From the NCBI RefSeq assembly GCF_002968285.2, contig NZ_CP134400.1, positions 3,782,001 through 3,846,000 on the forward strand: a stretch of DNA of 64,000 nucleotides. The letters are read 5' to 3'. The translations under genes were made by a program, and so were the position numbers. Below are positions 51,407 to 59,812 of the stretch, piece after piece; position 1 is the first letter of the stretch; every line of letters starts with the position of its first letter. The notes beneath the pieces were generated by a model that was given only the letters and a program-made list of their open reading frames with translations, had not been told where the DNA came from and ran no database searches. Source of the DNA: Mycobacterium sp. ITM-2016-00318. Its GTDB lineage: Bacteria > Actinomycetota > Actinomycetes > Mycobacteriales > Mycobacteriaceae.

Positions 51407-52561
51407 CTAGGAAGCCGGTACCTCGATGACGGTCGCCGAACCCATTCCGCCACCCGCACACATGGCGGCCACCCCTATTCCGCCGCCACGCCTTCGCAGT
51501 TCGTGCACGAGTGTGACGAGCATGCGGGCGCCGGTGGCAGCCACGGGATGGCCGAGCGAACAACCGCTGCCGCTGACGTTCACGATGGCGGGATCGATGT
51601 CGAGAAGCTTGATCGTCGCCACGCACATCGCGGCGAAGGCTTCGTTGATCTCGAAGAGGTCGACATCGGACACCGAGAGACGTGCGCGGGCAAGGGCTTT
51701 CGGAATCGCCTCGACCGGCGCAAGGCCCGTCGACGCCGGATCGACACCGACCGACGCCCACGCCTTGACGGTCGCGAGCGCGGGCAGCCCGAGCCGGTCG
51801 CTGGCGACCGCCAGTATCGCTGCGCCGTCGTTGGCGCCACAGGCATTGCCCGCGGTGATCGAGAACCCCTCGATCTCGGGGTGCAGCGGCTTCAGGCCCG
51901 CAAGCTTCTCGATGCTGCTGTCACGCCGCGGATGCTCGTCGACCTCGAACAGGCCGTGCGGCGTGTCGATCGGCACGATCTCTTCCTTGAAGCGGCCCTC
52001 GTCGATGGCCTGGACCGCCTTGCGGTGCGACCCAAGCGCCCACTCGTCCATCTCCTCGCGGGTCACCCCGGCCTTGACCGCGGCATTCCAGCCGACGGTG
52101 ATCGACATGTCCATGTTCGGCGCATCCGGCCGGTCGGGGTGTGTCGGCGGGAACCACGGCACCGTCTCGCTGTCGTTCTCGCCACCGATCTGACGGCGGG
52201 TGAACCGCGGGGAAGTCGACGCCGAGTTCACCCCGCCCGCGAGCACCAACTGATCCATGCCGGCGCGGATGCTCGCCGCGGCGCTCTGCACAGCCGCCTG
52301 GCCCGCGGCGCAGTGCCGGTTCAGGGCCAGCCCGGGCACCGACGTCAGGCCGGCGGTCAGTGCGGCGTGACGTGCCACGACGCCGCCGCCGTAGAGGCCC
52401 TCACCGAGGATGACGTCATCGATCGTGCCGCCGCCAAGGTCGTTGACGGCGCTTCCCACCACATGGTCGGCGAGCCGATAGGCGTCGGTGTCGCGCAGCG
52501 TGCCTTTCATCGCGGTTCCGATCGGCGTACGCAGGGCGGACACGATGACGGCTTCCGGCAT
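51407..52561 (-). CDS. Thiolase (acetyl-CoA acyltransferase)
   Basis: 384-residue thiolase. Nucleophile C84 in NRHCAAGQAA, NEAFAAMC, GHPVAATGARM and the second Cys in CAGGGMGSATV. Divergent from an SDR gene, with operator site 5 between them 26 bp from this start, and followed by meaB. The pairing of thiolase and mutase chaperone suggests propionyl- or branched-acyl-CoA formation feeding a mutase step (inference). Confidence 0.92.
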   Translation of the reverse strand: MPEAVIVSALRTPIGTAMKGTLRDTDAYRLADHVVGSAVNDLGGGTIDDVILGEGLYGGGVVARHAALTAGLTSVPGLALNRHCAAGQAAVQSAAASIRAGMDQLVLAGGVNSASTSPRFTRRQIGGENDSETVPWFPPTHPDRPDAPNMDMSITVGWNAAVKAGVTREEMDEWALGSHRKAVQAIDEGRFKEEIVPIDTPHGLFEVDEHPRRDSSIEKLAGLKPLHPEIEGFSITAGNACGANDGAAILAVASDRLGLPALATVKAWASVGVDPASTGLAPVEAIPKALARARLSVSDVDLFEINEAFAAMCVATIKLLDIDPAIVNVSGSGCSLGHPVAATGARMLVTLVHELRRRGGGIGVAAMCAGGGMGSATVIEVPAS

Positions 52562-52587
52562 GAAGGTGGCTCCGTTTCGATCGGCGT

Positions 52588-52602
52588 GAGAATGCTATTC
52601 TC
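52588..52602. promoter_or_regulatory. GAGAA-N5-TTCTC operator, site 5
   Basis: GAGAATGCTATTCTC, perfect 5-bp arms, in the 78-bp divergent promoter of thiolase-meaB and the SDR pair. Confidence 0.7.
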
Positions 52603-52639
52603 TCTCTTCGAGAGTGCCAGTTGCAAGAAGGGGAACCAT

Positions 52640-53404
52640 ATGCAAATCGCCGGTAGCTCCGCGATTGTGGTGGGCGGTGCGGGCGGCCTCGGTGAGGCGA
52701 CCGTGCGCAGGCTGCACGGCGCGGGAGCCAAGGTCGTCGTCGCCGACCTCGCCGATGACAAGGGCAAAGCGCTGGAGAGCGAGCTCGGTGTGCGCTACGT
52801 GCCCACCGACGCCACCTCCGAGGAATCCGTCAACGCGGCGATCGCTGAGGCGGTGTCGCTGGCCCCGCTGCGGATCTCGGTCGACACCCACGGCGGTCCC
52901 GCCGCGGGCGGCAGGCTGATCGGCAAGGACGGCTCCCCGCTTGACCTCGACGGCTTCAAGAAGACGATCGAGTTCTACCTGACCGCGGTGTTCAACGTGA
53001 TGCGGCTGACGGCCGCGGCGATCGCGAAATCCGAGCCGCTGGAAGAGGGCGGCCGCGGCGCAATCGTCAACACCGCATCGATCGCGGGTTACGAAGGCCA
53101 GATCGGCCAGCTCCCCTACTCGGCAGCCAAGGGCGGCGTGCTCGGCATGACACTGGTGGCCGCACGCGACTTGTCGCCGCTGGGCATCCGCGTCAACACC
53201 ATCGCTCCCGGAACCATCAACACCCCGGCGTACGGCAAGGCCGCCGACCAACTCGAGCAGTACTGGGGACCGCAGGTGCCGTTCCCCAAGCGGATGGGAC
53301 GCTCGACGGAGTACGCGCAGTTGGCACAGAGCATCATCGAGAACGACTACCTCAACGGCGAGATCATTCGCCTCGACGGGGCGTTGCGCTTCCCGCCGAA
53401 GTGA
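52640..53404 (+). CDS. SDR, 3-hydroxyacyl-CoA dehydrogenase type II-like
   Basis: 254-residue SDR similar in layout to HSD17B10-type hydroxyacyl-CoA dehydrogenases: VVGGAGGLGEATVRRLHGAG, VDTHGGPAAGGRLIGKDG, NTASIAGYEGQIGQLPYSAAK, and FPKRMGRSTEYAQL near the end with LDGALRFPPK. It probably makes the 3-ketoacyl-CoA for the divergent thiolase. ATG at 52640 follows AAGGGG. The stop overlaps the next SDR (GTGA). Confidence 0.9.
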   Translation: MQIAGSSAIVVGGAGGLGEATVRRLHGAGAKVVVADLADDKGKALESELGVRYVPTDATSEESVNAAIAEAVSLAPLRISVDTHGGPAAGGRLIGKDGSPLDLDGFKKTIEFYLTAVFNVMRLTAAAIAKSEPLEEGGRGAIVNTASIAGYEGQIGQLPYSAAKGGVLGMTLVAARDLSPLGIRVNTIAPGTINTPAYGKAADQLEQYWGPQVPFPKRMGRSTEYAQLAQSIIENDYLNGEIIRLDGALRFPPK

Positions 53405-54141
53405 CGCTTGCGGGCAAGGTGGCGTTCGTCGCCGGTGCCAGCCGCGGCATCGGCGCGACAATCGCCGCTGCACTCGCCCGCGAGCGCGCGGCGGTCGCGG
53501 TCGCCGCACGCTCCGAGGAGACGGGCAAGCTGCCCGGCACCATTCATTCGGTCGCCGAGGCGATTTCGTCCTCGGGCGGCCGCGCGCTCGCGGTGCCGTG
53601 CGATGTCACCAAGGAGGAGTCCGTCGAGGCTGCGGTGGCCGCGACCGTGGCGGAGTTCGGCGGCATCGACATTCTGGTCGCCAACGCAGGCGTGCTGTGG
53701 CTGGGGCCGATCGAGTCCACACCGCTGCGACGTTGGCAGCTGTGCCTCGACGTCAACCTGACCGGCGTCTTCCTGGTGACCAAGGCTGTCATCCCGCATG
53801 TGCGCGCACGAGGCGGCGGGTCGTTGATCGCGATCACGACCACCGGCGTGACGATGACCGAGCACGGGTCGAATCCCTACTGGGTGTCGAAGGCGGGCGT
53901 CGAGCGGCTGTACGCGGGGTTGGCGGCCGATCTGAAGCCGGACAACATCGCCGTGAACTGCCTGAGCCCGTCGCGGGTGGTGCTGACCGAAGGCTGGCAG
54001 GCCAGTGGGGCCGGAATGGAGATACCCGACGAGATGGTCGAGCCGCCAGAGGCGATGGCAACTGCAGCCGTCCTTCTCGCACAACAGGACAGCGGGGGGG
54101 TCACGGGCACCGTACAGCGCTCCGAAGCCCTCACCTTCTGA
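53401..54141 (+). CDS. Short-chain dehydrogenase/reductase
   Basis: 246-residue SDR. AGASRGIGATIAAALARE, VANAGVLWLGP (NNAG has become ANAG), ITTTGVTMTEHG with Thr in place of the usual catalytic Ser, and YWVSK. The C-terminus lacks the DGG tail, ending GGVTGTVQRSEALTF. These changes suggest altered specificity or reduced activity. GTG at 53401 overlaps the preceding stop. Confidence 0.85.
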   Translation: MTLAGKVAFVAGASRGIGATIAAALARERAAVAVAARSEETGKLPGTIHSVAEAISSSGGRALAVPCDVTKEESVEAAVAATVAEFGGIDILVANAGVLWLGPIESTPLRRWQLCLDVNLTGVFLVTKAVIPHVRARGGGSLIAITTTGVTMTEHGSNPYWVSKAGVERLYAGLAADLKPDNIAVNCLSPSRVVLTEGWQASGAGMEIPDEMVEPPEAMATAAVLLAQQDSGGVTGTVQRSEALTF

Positions 54142-54217
54142 CCGCGAGAATGCAGCCAGGGCTGTTGATTCCGCGATTTCACAACCCTCAGTGCTCTCTC
54201 GGCGCAGTGTGAGCGGC

Positions 54218-54703
54218 ATGCCGCAGCTCTTGGGAATCTCGCACATCGACCTGACGGTTTCCGACTGCGACCGTTCCGCGGCGTGGTGGCAGGACGTCAT
54301 GGGTTTCACGCTGGTGAATCGAGTCAGTCGACAAACCTACGAATGCCGCAGCCTGATTCACCCGTCCGGCGTCGCCGTCACCGTCATGACGCACGATGGG
54401 ACGTCCGAGGGTGGCCCCTTCGATGAACGGCGGGTGGGGCTGGATCACCTGGCATTCCACATCACCGACTCGGACGAACTACGCCATTGGGTGACACACC
54501 TGGACGAGCTGGGCGTACATCATTCCGGGATCATCGACACCGGCTACGGACCAACTATCGTGTTCCGCGACCCGGACAACATCCAGCTCGAATGCTATGT
54601 CCACCCGAATCCGGTCGATATGACGTTGACCGACGCCGATTCTCCAGAGGCGCACCAATTGCTGCGCGGCGCAACCCAGCCTGCGGTCGCTGAAGTGCAG
54701 TAG
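54218..54703 (+). CDS. VOC (glyoxalase/bleomycin resistance) superfamily protein
   Basis: 161-residue protein with two beta-alpha-beta-beta-beta modules. Likely metal ligands: His in GISHIDLTVSD, His in VGLDHLAFHITD and Glu in NIQLECYVHPN, so a metal-dependent epimerase, isomerase or dioxygenase is possible. ATG at 54218; a GTG 9 bases upstream is also possible. No strong ribosome site. Follows the SDR pair by 76 bp. A methylmalonyl-CoA-epimerase-like role is conceivable given the mutase but is not supported beyond fold. Confidence 0.8.
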   Translation: MPQLLGISHIDLTVSDCDRSAAWWQDVMGFTLVNRVSRQTYECRSLIHPSGVAVTVMTHDGTSEGGPFDERRVGLDHLAFHITDSDELRHWVTHLDELGVHHSGIIDTGYGPTIVFRDPDNIQLECYVHPNPVDMTLTDADSPEAHQLLRGATQPAVAEVQ

Positions 54704-54774
54704 TCCATTACTGAAGCCGCCCGCCCGACCGGCCGCGAGCATCGGTGACGTGAGCGGTCTCGCTCGCCTACTTC

Positions 54775-54789
54775 GAGAAGGGGTATCTC
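54775..54789. promoter_or_regulatory. Operator-like sequence overlapping the RBS of the secreted-protein gene
   Basis: GAGAAGGGGTATCTC matches 9 of 10 arm bases of the shared element and directly abuts the GTG start, also containing the AAGGGG ribosome site. May be coincidental. Confidence 0.3.
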
Positions 54790-55374
54790 GTGTTCTCAGA
54801 ACTATCTGTTCGCAGGGTCGTGGTCGGCTCGGCGCTGGCCGCTGGAGTCGGTGTGGCGGGGATGATCGGAGGGGGCACGGCCGGTGCGGCGCCGGGTATC
54901 TCCTACGACGGCGGCCCCGGTGACCCGATCGGATTCGGGGACAACTCGGCCACCGGTGCGCAAGCCAGCGCGTCGGACAACAACAAGGCTCTTGCAATCA
55001 GCTTCTTCCGGCCCACGACGGCTACGGCGGACGGCTTCAACAGGTTCGGGAACAAGGTGCTTGCGGTCGACGGCACGGCCGGCTTTCTCACCAACTACGG
55101 CAATGAGGCTCCCGACGACCACGACAATAACGTGGTGGCGATCAACGGCACCGCAATGGTGCACGGTGAGTGGACCAACACGCTCGCCGTCGGCAGCAAG
55201 ATATCCAACAGGTCCACCGGCGAAACCTACCCGGGTGGCGGCCAGCATTTCGTCTACAGTGGCCCGTTGGCTACGTTTCCCATTGTCGTGCCCAACACCG
55301 TGGTAGCGGTCTGCGGACAGCGGGTGGCGGGGAGCCAGGACGTCTTCGAGACGTCCGGAAACTGCCTGTCGTAG
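54790..55374 (+). CDS. Secreted protein of unknown function
   Basis: 194 residues. Signal peptide: basic start (MFSELSVRRVVVG), hydrophobic core ALAAGVGVAGMIGGG and cleavage likely after TAGAA near residue 34. The mature part is Gly/Asn/Asp-rich with a repetitive beta look (LAVDGTAGFLTNYGNE, VVAINGTAMVHGEWTN) and two Cys near the C-terminus (AVCGQR, GNCLS) that could form a disulfide. I do not recognise the family with certainty. It is the only clearly exported protein in the window; a surface or periplasmic binding role is possible. Confidence 0.82.
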   Translation: MFSELSVRRVVVGSALAAGVGVAGMIGGGTAGAAPGISYDGGPGDPIGFGDNSATGAQASASDNNKALAISFFRPTTATADGFNRFGNKVLAVDGTAGFLTNYGNEAPDDHDNNVVAINGTAMVHGEWTNTLAVGSKISNRSTGETYPGGGQHFVYSGPLATFPIVVPNTVVAVCGQRVAGSQDVFETSGNCLS

Positions 55375-55381
55375 GCGCCGC

Positions 55382-56149
55382 CTACTTGTCCTTGGCGATC
55401 AGGCCGTCGACGATCTTGTTGAAGTCGGCGGTGCCGAACGACACGTACTCCGCGAGGTTCGCATAGTCGAGCGAGGCCATCACCGCCTGCTCCAACTGGA
55501 TGTTCATCAGCCGCTTGGTGGCCTCGACCGCCTGCTGCGGCAGCTCGAGTAGTTTCTTCGCGCAGGCGATCGCCTCGGCCACCGGGTCGTCCACGACGTG
55601 ATTGGCCAGCCCGAGTTCGACCGCGCGCGCAGCCTTGATCCGCACACCCGTCAACGCGAACTCCTTGGCCTGCAGCAGGCTGATCTGCGAGCCCCACACC
55701 AGCGGGCCACCATCGGCGGCGACGAGGCCGATCTGCACGTGCGGGTCGGCGAAGTGCGCGGTCTCGGCGATGTAGACGATGTCGGACAACGCCGCCAGGC
55801 TGCAGCCAAGTCCGACGGCAGGGCCGTTGACGGCGGCAATCACCGGAATCCGGCAGCGCACCATGCCGATGACGAGGTCGCGGCCGTGCTTGATCGTCTT
55901 CTGCCGCAACGCTTCGTCGTTGCGCAGCTCATCGAGGTAATTGAAGTCGCCGCCCGCGGAGAACGCCCGGCCCGCGCCGGTGATGACCGCCGCCCGCGCG
56001 CCGACGTCCTCGTTGAGCGCCTCCCAGATCTTGGCCAGGCCGACGTGCAGGTTGTCGTTGACTGCATTCAGCGCGTCGGGCCGGTTCAGCGTGATGATGC
56101 GAAGCGCACCCTCGGCCTTGACGTCGATTTCGTCCGGCATTCCATACAT
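55382..56149 (-). CDS. Enoyl-CoA hydratase/isomerase family protein
   Basis: 255-residue crotonase. Oxyanion motifs GAGRAFSAGGDFNYLDEL and AAVNGPAVGLGCSLAALSDI. The catalytic-loop region ADPHVQIGLVAADGGPLVWG carries Asp rather than the first Glu, a form common in actinobacterial EchA proteins. Immediately downstream of the FadE pair (ACAD stop and this ATG abut), so it would hydrate the enoyl-CoA they produce. Acts in the FadD-FadE-FadE-Ech operon under operator site 6. Confidence 0.9.
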   Translation of the reverse strand: MYGMPDEIDVKAEGALRIITLNRPDALNAVNDNLHVGLAKIWEALNEDVGARAAVITGAGRAFSAGGDFNYLDELRNDEALRQKTIKHGRDLVIGMVRCRIPVIAAVNGPAVGLGCSLAALSDIVYIAETAHFADPHVQIGLVAADGGPLVWGSQISLLQAKEFALTGVRIKAARAVELGLANHVVDDPVAEAIACAKKLLELPQQAVEATKRLMNIQLEQAVMASLDYANLAEYVSFGTADFNKIVDGLIAKDK

Positions 56150-57238
56150 CTAGTTCCCCAATCCGAGAATGCGTTGCGCGATGATGTTCTTCTGAATCTG
56201 GCTGGTACCGCCCATCACGCTCTGCGCGCGGCTGTACATGTAGGCGCCGAACATCTCTTCGTCCGACGAACCGACCGTCGCAAGGGCGGCGTGCCCGACC
56301 GACTGCTCCACCCACGTCATCAGCAGCTTGTCCAGCGATCCCTGCGGGCCGTGCGTCAGTCCGTCGAGTTGTTCCGACAGCCGCCTTCGCACATGCAACC
56401 GCAGCATCTCGGTCTGCACCCAGGCCCAGGACAGCTCCTCGGGTGGGGGACCGTCGATGCGGGACGCCAACTGTCGCACCGTTTTTCCGTAACGCGCGGA
56501 GAAACCCAGCGTCGACGGCTCGCGCTCGTGGCTGACCACGGTCATCGCCAGCTTCCACCCGCCGCCGGGCTCGCCGATCATGTTCTCGACGGGCACCCGC
56601 GCGCCGTCGAACTCGAGCTGGCCGAACTCCTTGGTGACACCGCTGATCATCTTCAGCGGGCGCTGCACGATTCCGGGCTGGTGCATCGACACGATGAACG
56701 CCGAGATCCCTTTGTGTTTGGGCACCTCCTTGTCCGTCCGGGCCAACACCAGACACCAGTCGGCCACATCGGAGTAACTGGTCCAGACCTTGTGACCGTT
56801 GATGACGTACTCGTCACCGTCGCGCACCGCCGTCGTCGTCAACGACGCCAGGTCCGACCCCGCGCCAGGCTCACTGAAGCCCTGGCACCAGCGCTCGGTT
56901 CCCTTGATCATCCCGGGAAGGAAGCGTTGCCGCAGTTCCTCGTTCCCGTGATGGCTGAGCCCGACGACGAGATAACCCAGGCTCGGCCGCGCAGGCGCGC
57001 CTGCCTTCGCGATCTCCTCGTCGACGATCACGTCATACACCGGCGGCAGGTCCTGACCGCCGTACTCCTTCGGCCACGAGGTGCCGAAGAAGCCCGCCTC
57101 GTACAACGCGACGTGCCATTCACCGGCTTTGGCCCAGTATTCGTCCCCCGACGTGGGGAACTTGCCCTTCTGCTCGGTCAGCCAACCGCGCAACCGTTCG
57201 CGGAACGCGGCCTCCTCCTGCGAGTCACGAAAGTCCAA
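56150..57238 (-). CDS. Acyl-CoA dehydrogenase, large subunit of a split FadE pair
   Basis: 362-residue ACAD. WCQGFSEPGAGSDLASLTTT, INGHKVWTSYSDVADWCLVL and C-terminal VMGGTSQIQKNIIAQRIL, with Gly at the MCAD Glu position. It overlaps the shorter homologue upstream by 14 bases. Together they match the alpha2beta2 mycobacterial enzymes that act on bulky CoA-esters. ATG at 57238 follows the homologue's conserved C-terminus. Confidence 0.92.
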   Translation of the reverse strand: MDFRDSQEEAAFRERLRGWLTEQKGKFPTSGDEYWAKAGEWHVALYEAGFFGTSWPKEYGGQDLPPVYDVIVDEEIAKAGAPARPSLGYLVVGLSHHGNEELRQRFLPGMIKGTERWCQGFSEPGAGSDLASLTTTAVRDGDEYVINGHKVWTSYSDVADWCLVLARTDKEVPKHKGISAFIVSMHQPGIVQRPLKMISGVTKEFGQLEFDGARVPVENMIGEPGGGWKLAMTVVSHEREPSTLGFSARYGKTVRQLASRIDGPPPEELSWAWVQTEMLRLHVRRRLSEQLDGLTHGPQGSLDKLLMTWVEQSVGHAALATVGSSDEEMFGAYMYSRAQSVMGGTSQIQKNIIAQRILGLGN

Positions 57239-58037
57239 TGGTCAACTCCTCCAGCTTCGCAGGCCACGCCTCGGTGGCGCCGAGCACCCGGCGCAGATAC
57301 ACGTGCGCGAGGCACTCCCACGTATTGCCGATACCGCCGTGTACCTGAATGGACGTCTCGCACACCGTCAACGCCGAACGCGCGCAATAGATCTTGGCCA
57401 CGCGGGCGGCTTCCACCGCCTCGTCGACGGGCAGTTCGTCGACGGCCCACGCCGCATGCCGAAGCACGCTGACGCAGCCCTCGATCAGCGCCGAGCCCTC
57501 GGCGAGCAGATGCCGGACCGCCTGATAGGAACCTATCGTAGCGCCGTACTGCTCGCGAACCTTGGCGTACTCGGTTGCCAGGGCATGGGTTCCGCGGGCG
57601 GCGCCGACGATGTCAGCCGTCGTCGCGGTGAGGGCGAGTGCGTGCCAACGCCCGGCGTCCTCCTCGGCCGCCTGCCTGAGCTCGGCCGGCGCCTCGGCAA
57701 CGCCGACAAGGCTTCCCGTCAGATCGACCGACGTGATCCCGGCAGCCGACGACAGCGGTTGTCCGATCCTGTGTGACAGGTCGTCGGCCAGCACCGGACC
57801 AAGGAACGGCACGTCCACCAGTCCTCGCGCGAACTCCTCGGCAACGATGGCCACCTCGACTCCAGAGGCGCCGTCGCTGCGCAGAGTGCGAAACCCCGTG
57901 CCGTCGACGGCTTTCTCCAGCCGAGCGATGCGGTTGGCGTCATCGAGATCGGCGACCGACGCCGGCCCGAGGTCGGCGGCCACTTCGGCGGCGGCCTCGC
58001 GCAGCTGCCGCTGTTCAGCCGTCAGACGGACGTCCAT
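57225..58037 (-). CDS. Acyl-CoA dehydrogenase, small subunit of a split FadE pair
   Basis: 270-residue ACAD homologue. The N-terminal helix MDVRLTAEQRQLREAAAEVA is conserved; the middle domain is much reduced; the C-terminal domain has KVREQYGATIGSYQAVRHLL and VHGGIGNTWECLAHVYLRR. Partner of the 362-residue subunit. It overlaps the upstream FadD gene by 23 bases. Confidence 0.9.
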   Translation of the reverse strand: MDVRLTAEQRQLREAAAEVAADLGPASVADLDDANRIARLEKAVDGTGFRTLRSDGASGVEVAIVAEEFARGLVDVPFLGPVLADDLSHRIGQPLSSAAGITSVDLTGSLVGVAEAPAELRQAAEEDAGRWHALALTATTADIVGAARGTHALATEYAKVREQYGATIGSYQAVRHLLAEGSALIEGCVSVLRHAAWAVDELPVDEAVEAARVAKIYCARSALTVCETSIQVHGGIGNTWECLAHVYLRRVLGATEAWPAKLEELTIGLS

Positions 58038-59418
58038 GACGCTCCTTCAGCACTCGGCGCAACACCTTCCCGGAAGGCAGTCGCGGAATCTCGGGCACGA
58101 ACACCACCCGTTTCAGTTGTTTGTACGACGCCAGCCGGTCGGCCACCAGCGCCATGAGTTCGTCAGCAGTCACCGGACCGCGCGTCGCGACCGCTGCGAC
58201 GACCGCTTCGCCGTCGGCCACATCGTCGACGCCGAAGACCGCGCAGTCGTCGACCGCCGGATGACCGTGCAACACGGCCTCGATTTCGGCGGGCGCCACC
58301 TGGAACCCCCTGACCTTGATCATCTCCCTGGCCCGGTCGGTGATGCGCAGCCAGCCATCGGCGTCCAGAAAGCCGACGTCGCCGGTGCGATACCAGCCGT
58401 CGGTAAACGCCTGCGCAGTGGCCTCATCGGGTAGATAACCCGCCATCACCGAATCCGATCGAGCTTGAATCTCACCGACTTCGCCGGTCCCGGCAGGCGT
58501 CCCGTCCTCGAGCGACACGATGCGCAGATCGACACCGGGTACCGGGCGTCCCACGGTGTCGAGCTTCGCGCCCTCGAGCGAGTTGCACGTGAGAACTGGC
58601 AATTCGCTGGTGCCGTACGCGGTCACCCAGCGCACCCCTGCCCTCGCGGTGACGGCCTCGGCGACGCTCTGCGTGACCGGGGTCGCGCACCACATCACGT
58701 AGCGCAGCGACGACAGGTCATAGGAATCGAGCTTCGGATGGGCGGCCAACGCCAGCGCGATCGGGGCTACGGCCATTTCGATGGTGATCCTGTCGGCCTC
58801 GATGTGGTGCAGCATCTGATCGATGTCGAAGCGGCGGTGCAGCCGGACCCACGCGCCGGTGTCCAGCGCCATCACGATGTTGAGCAGTCCGAGGATGTGC
58901 GACGGCGGCGTGACGATCTGCATGCGGTCCGACGACGTCAGACCCAGTGCGTCGCGCCAATGCTCGACGGCCACTGCGAACGCCGCGTGCGTGTGCCGGA
59001 CGGCCTTGGGCATCCCAGTCGTACCCGAACTGAACACGAACAGCGCGTCGGAGTCGGCGGAAGGGGGCTCGAACAGCCGCTGTCCCGGGGTGACCGGGTC
59101 ATCCAACGGCAGCATCGGCATCAAGCCGGCGAGCACCGGATGGTCGCCGACGGCGTGCGACGGCTTGGTCACCGCCAGCGCATGCTGGACCTCGGCCTGC
59201 CGCCACGCGGGGCTGAGCAGGACGGCCGCGGCGCCGAGCCGCCAGATGGCGCGCAGCGCTACGACGAACTCCGGCCGGTTAGACGACATCAGCGCCACTC
59301 GATCGCCGTGCCGGACGCCTCGATGCTCGAGCGTCGTCGCCATGCCGTTGGCCAGCGCATCGAGCTCGGCCAGCGAGTATTCGCGATCGTCGAAAGCGAG
59401 GGCGGCCGGCTGGCTCAC
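58015..59418 (-). CDS. Acyl-CoA synthetase (FadD/ANL superfamily)
   Basis: 467-residue AMP-forming ligase. P-loop FVFSSGTTGMPKAVRHTHAA, YGTSELP (A5), YRTGDVGFLDADGWLRITDR (A7-A8) and the C-terminal Lys in LPSGKVLRRVL. It activates a carboxylic acid by ATP to the CoA thioester that the two FadE subunits then dehydrogenate. GTG at 59418. Divergent from the ferredoxin gene, with operator site 6 about 61 bp upstream. Somewhat shorter than long-chain FadD; a ring-bearing or short acid is plausible. Confidence 0.92.
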   Translation of the reverse strand: MSQPAALAFDDREYSLAELDALANGMATTLEHRGVRHGDRVALMSSNRPEFVVALRAIWRLGAAAVLLSPAWRQAEVQHALAVTKPSHAVGDHPVLAGLMPMLPLDDPVTPGQRLFEPPSADSDALFVFSSGTTGMPKAVRHTHAAFAVAVEHWRDALGLTSSDRMQIVTPPSHILGLLNIVMALDTGAWVRLHRRFDIDQMLHHIEADRITIEMAVAPIALALAAHPKLDSYDLSSLRYVMWCATPVTQSVAEAVTARAGVRWVTAYGTSELPVLTCNSLEGAKLDTVGRPVPGVDLRIVSLEDGTPAGTGEVGEIQARSDSVMAGYLPDEATAQAFTDGWYRTGDVGFLDADGWLRITDRAREMIKVRGFQVAPAEIEAVLHGHPAVDDCAVFGVDDVADGEAVVAAVATRGPVTADELMALVADRLASYKQLKRVVFVPEIPRLPSGKVLRRVLKERHGRPSDG

Positions 59419-59479
59419 GTCAGCTCACCCGCCCTTCGGTACCGTTGCATGAATTCGCGAGAACACCCTATCCTAGAGT

Positions 59480-59494
59480 GAGAATAGTATTCTC
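59480..59494. promoter_or_regulatory. GAGAA-N5-TTCTC operator, site 6
   Basis: GAGAATAGTATTCTC, the same 15-mer as the core of site 2 (16728-16742), between divergent FadD and ferredoxin genes. Confidence 0.75.
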
Positions 59495-59529
59495 GTAGAA
59501 ACAGAATCTCAATGGCGCAAGGAGGTCAG

Positions 59530-59811
59530 ATGGCCGTCGAGGGGACCGTGACGATCCTGCTCGACCGACAGAAGGCTTCGGTTGCGCGGGTCGAGGACGA
59601 GACCCTGCTGGAGAGCGCGCGGCGGGCCGGCCTTTCGCCGCCGTTCAGTTGCGAGGCGGGCAACTGCGGCACCTGCATGGCCAAGCTGATCGAGGGCAAG
59701 GCGACCATGCGCGTCAACGACGCACTGGACGATGACGAGGTGGCCGAGGGGTACATCCTCACCTGTCAGGGCGTGCCGGACACCAAGTCGGTGACCGTCG
59801 AATACGAGTGA
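59530..59811 (+). CDS. Stand-alone plant-type [2Fe-2S] ferredoxin
   Basis: 93-residue ferredoxin. Cluster Cys: SCEAGNCGTCMAK (C-x4-C-x2-C) and a fourth in YILTCQG. It looks like the C-terminal ferredoxin domain of KshB/Hmp-type reductases but without the flavin and NAD domains. ATG at 59530 has AGGAGG 5 bases upstream; an earlier ATG at 59512 is possible. Operator site 6 lies upstream, so it may be co-induced with the Rieske oxygenase at 9334, which has no adjacent reductase. It ends one base from the convergent CoA-transferase. Confidence 0.9.
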   Translation: MAVEGTVTILLDRQKASVARVEDETLLESARRAGLSPPFSCEAGNCGTCMAKLIEGKATMRVNDALDDDEVAEGYILTCQGVPDTKSVTVEYE

Positions 59812-59812
59812 C

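Noticed and set aside
55371..55385. GTAGGCGCCGCCTAC palindrome at a convergent junction
   Set aside because: The loop would be one base, so it cannot form a normal RNA hairpin, and it overlaps both stop codons; probably coincidental.
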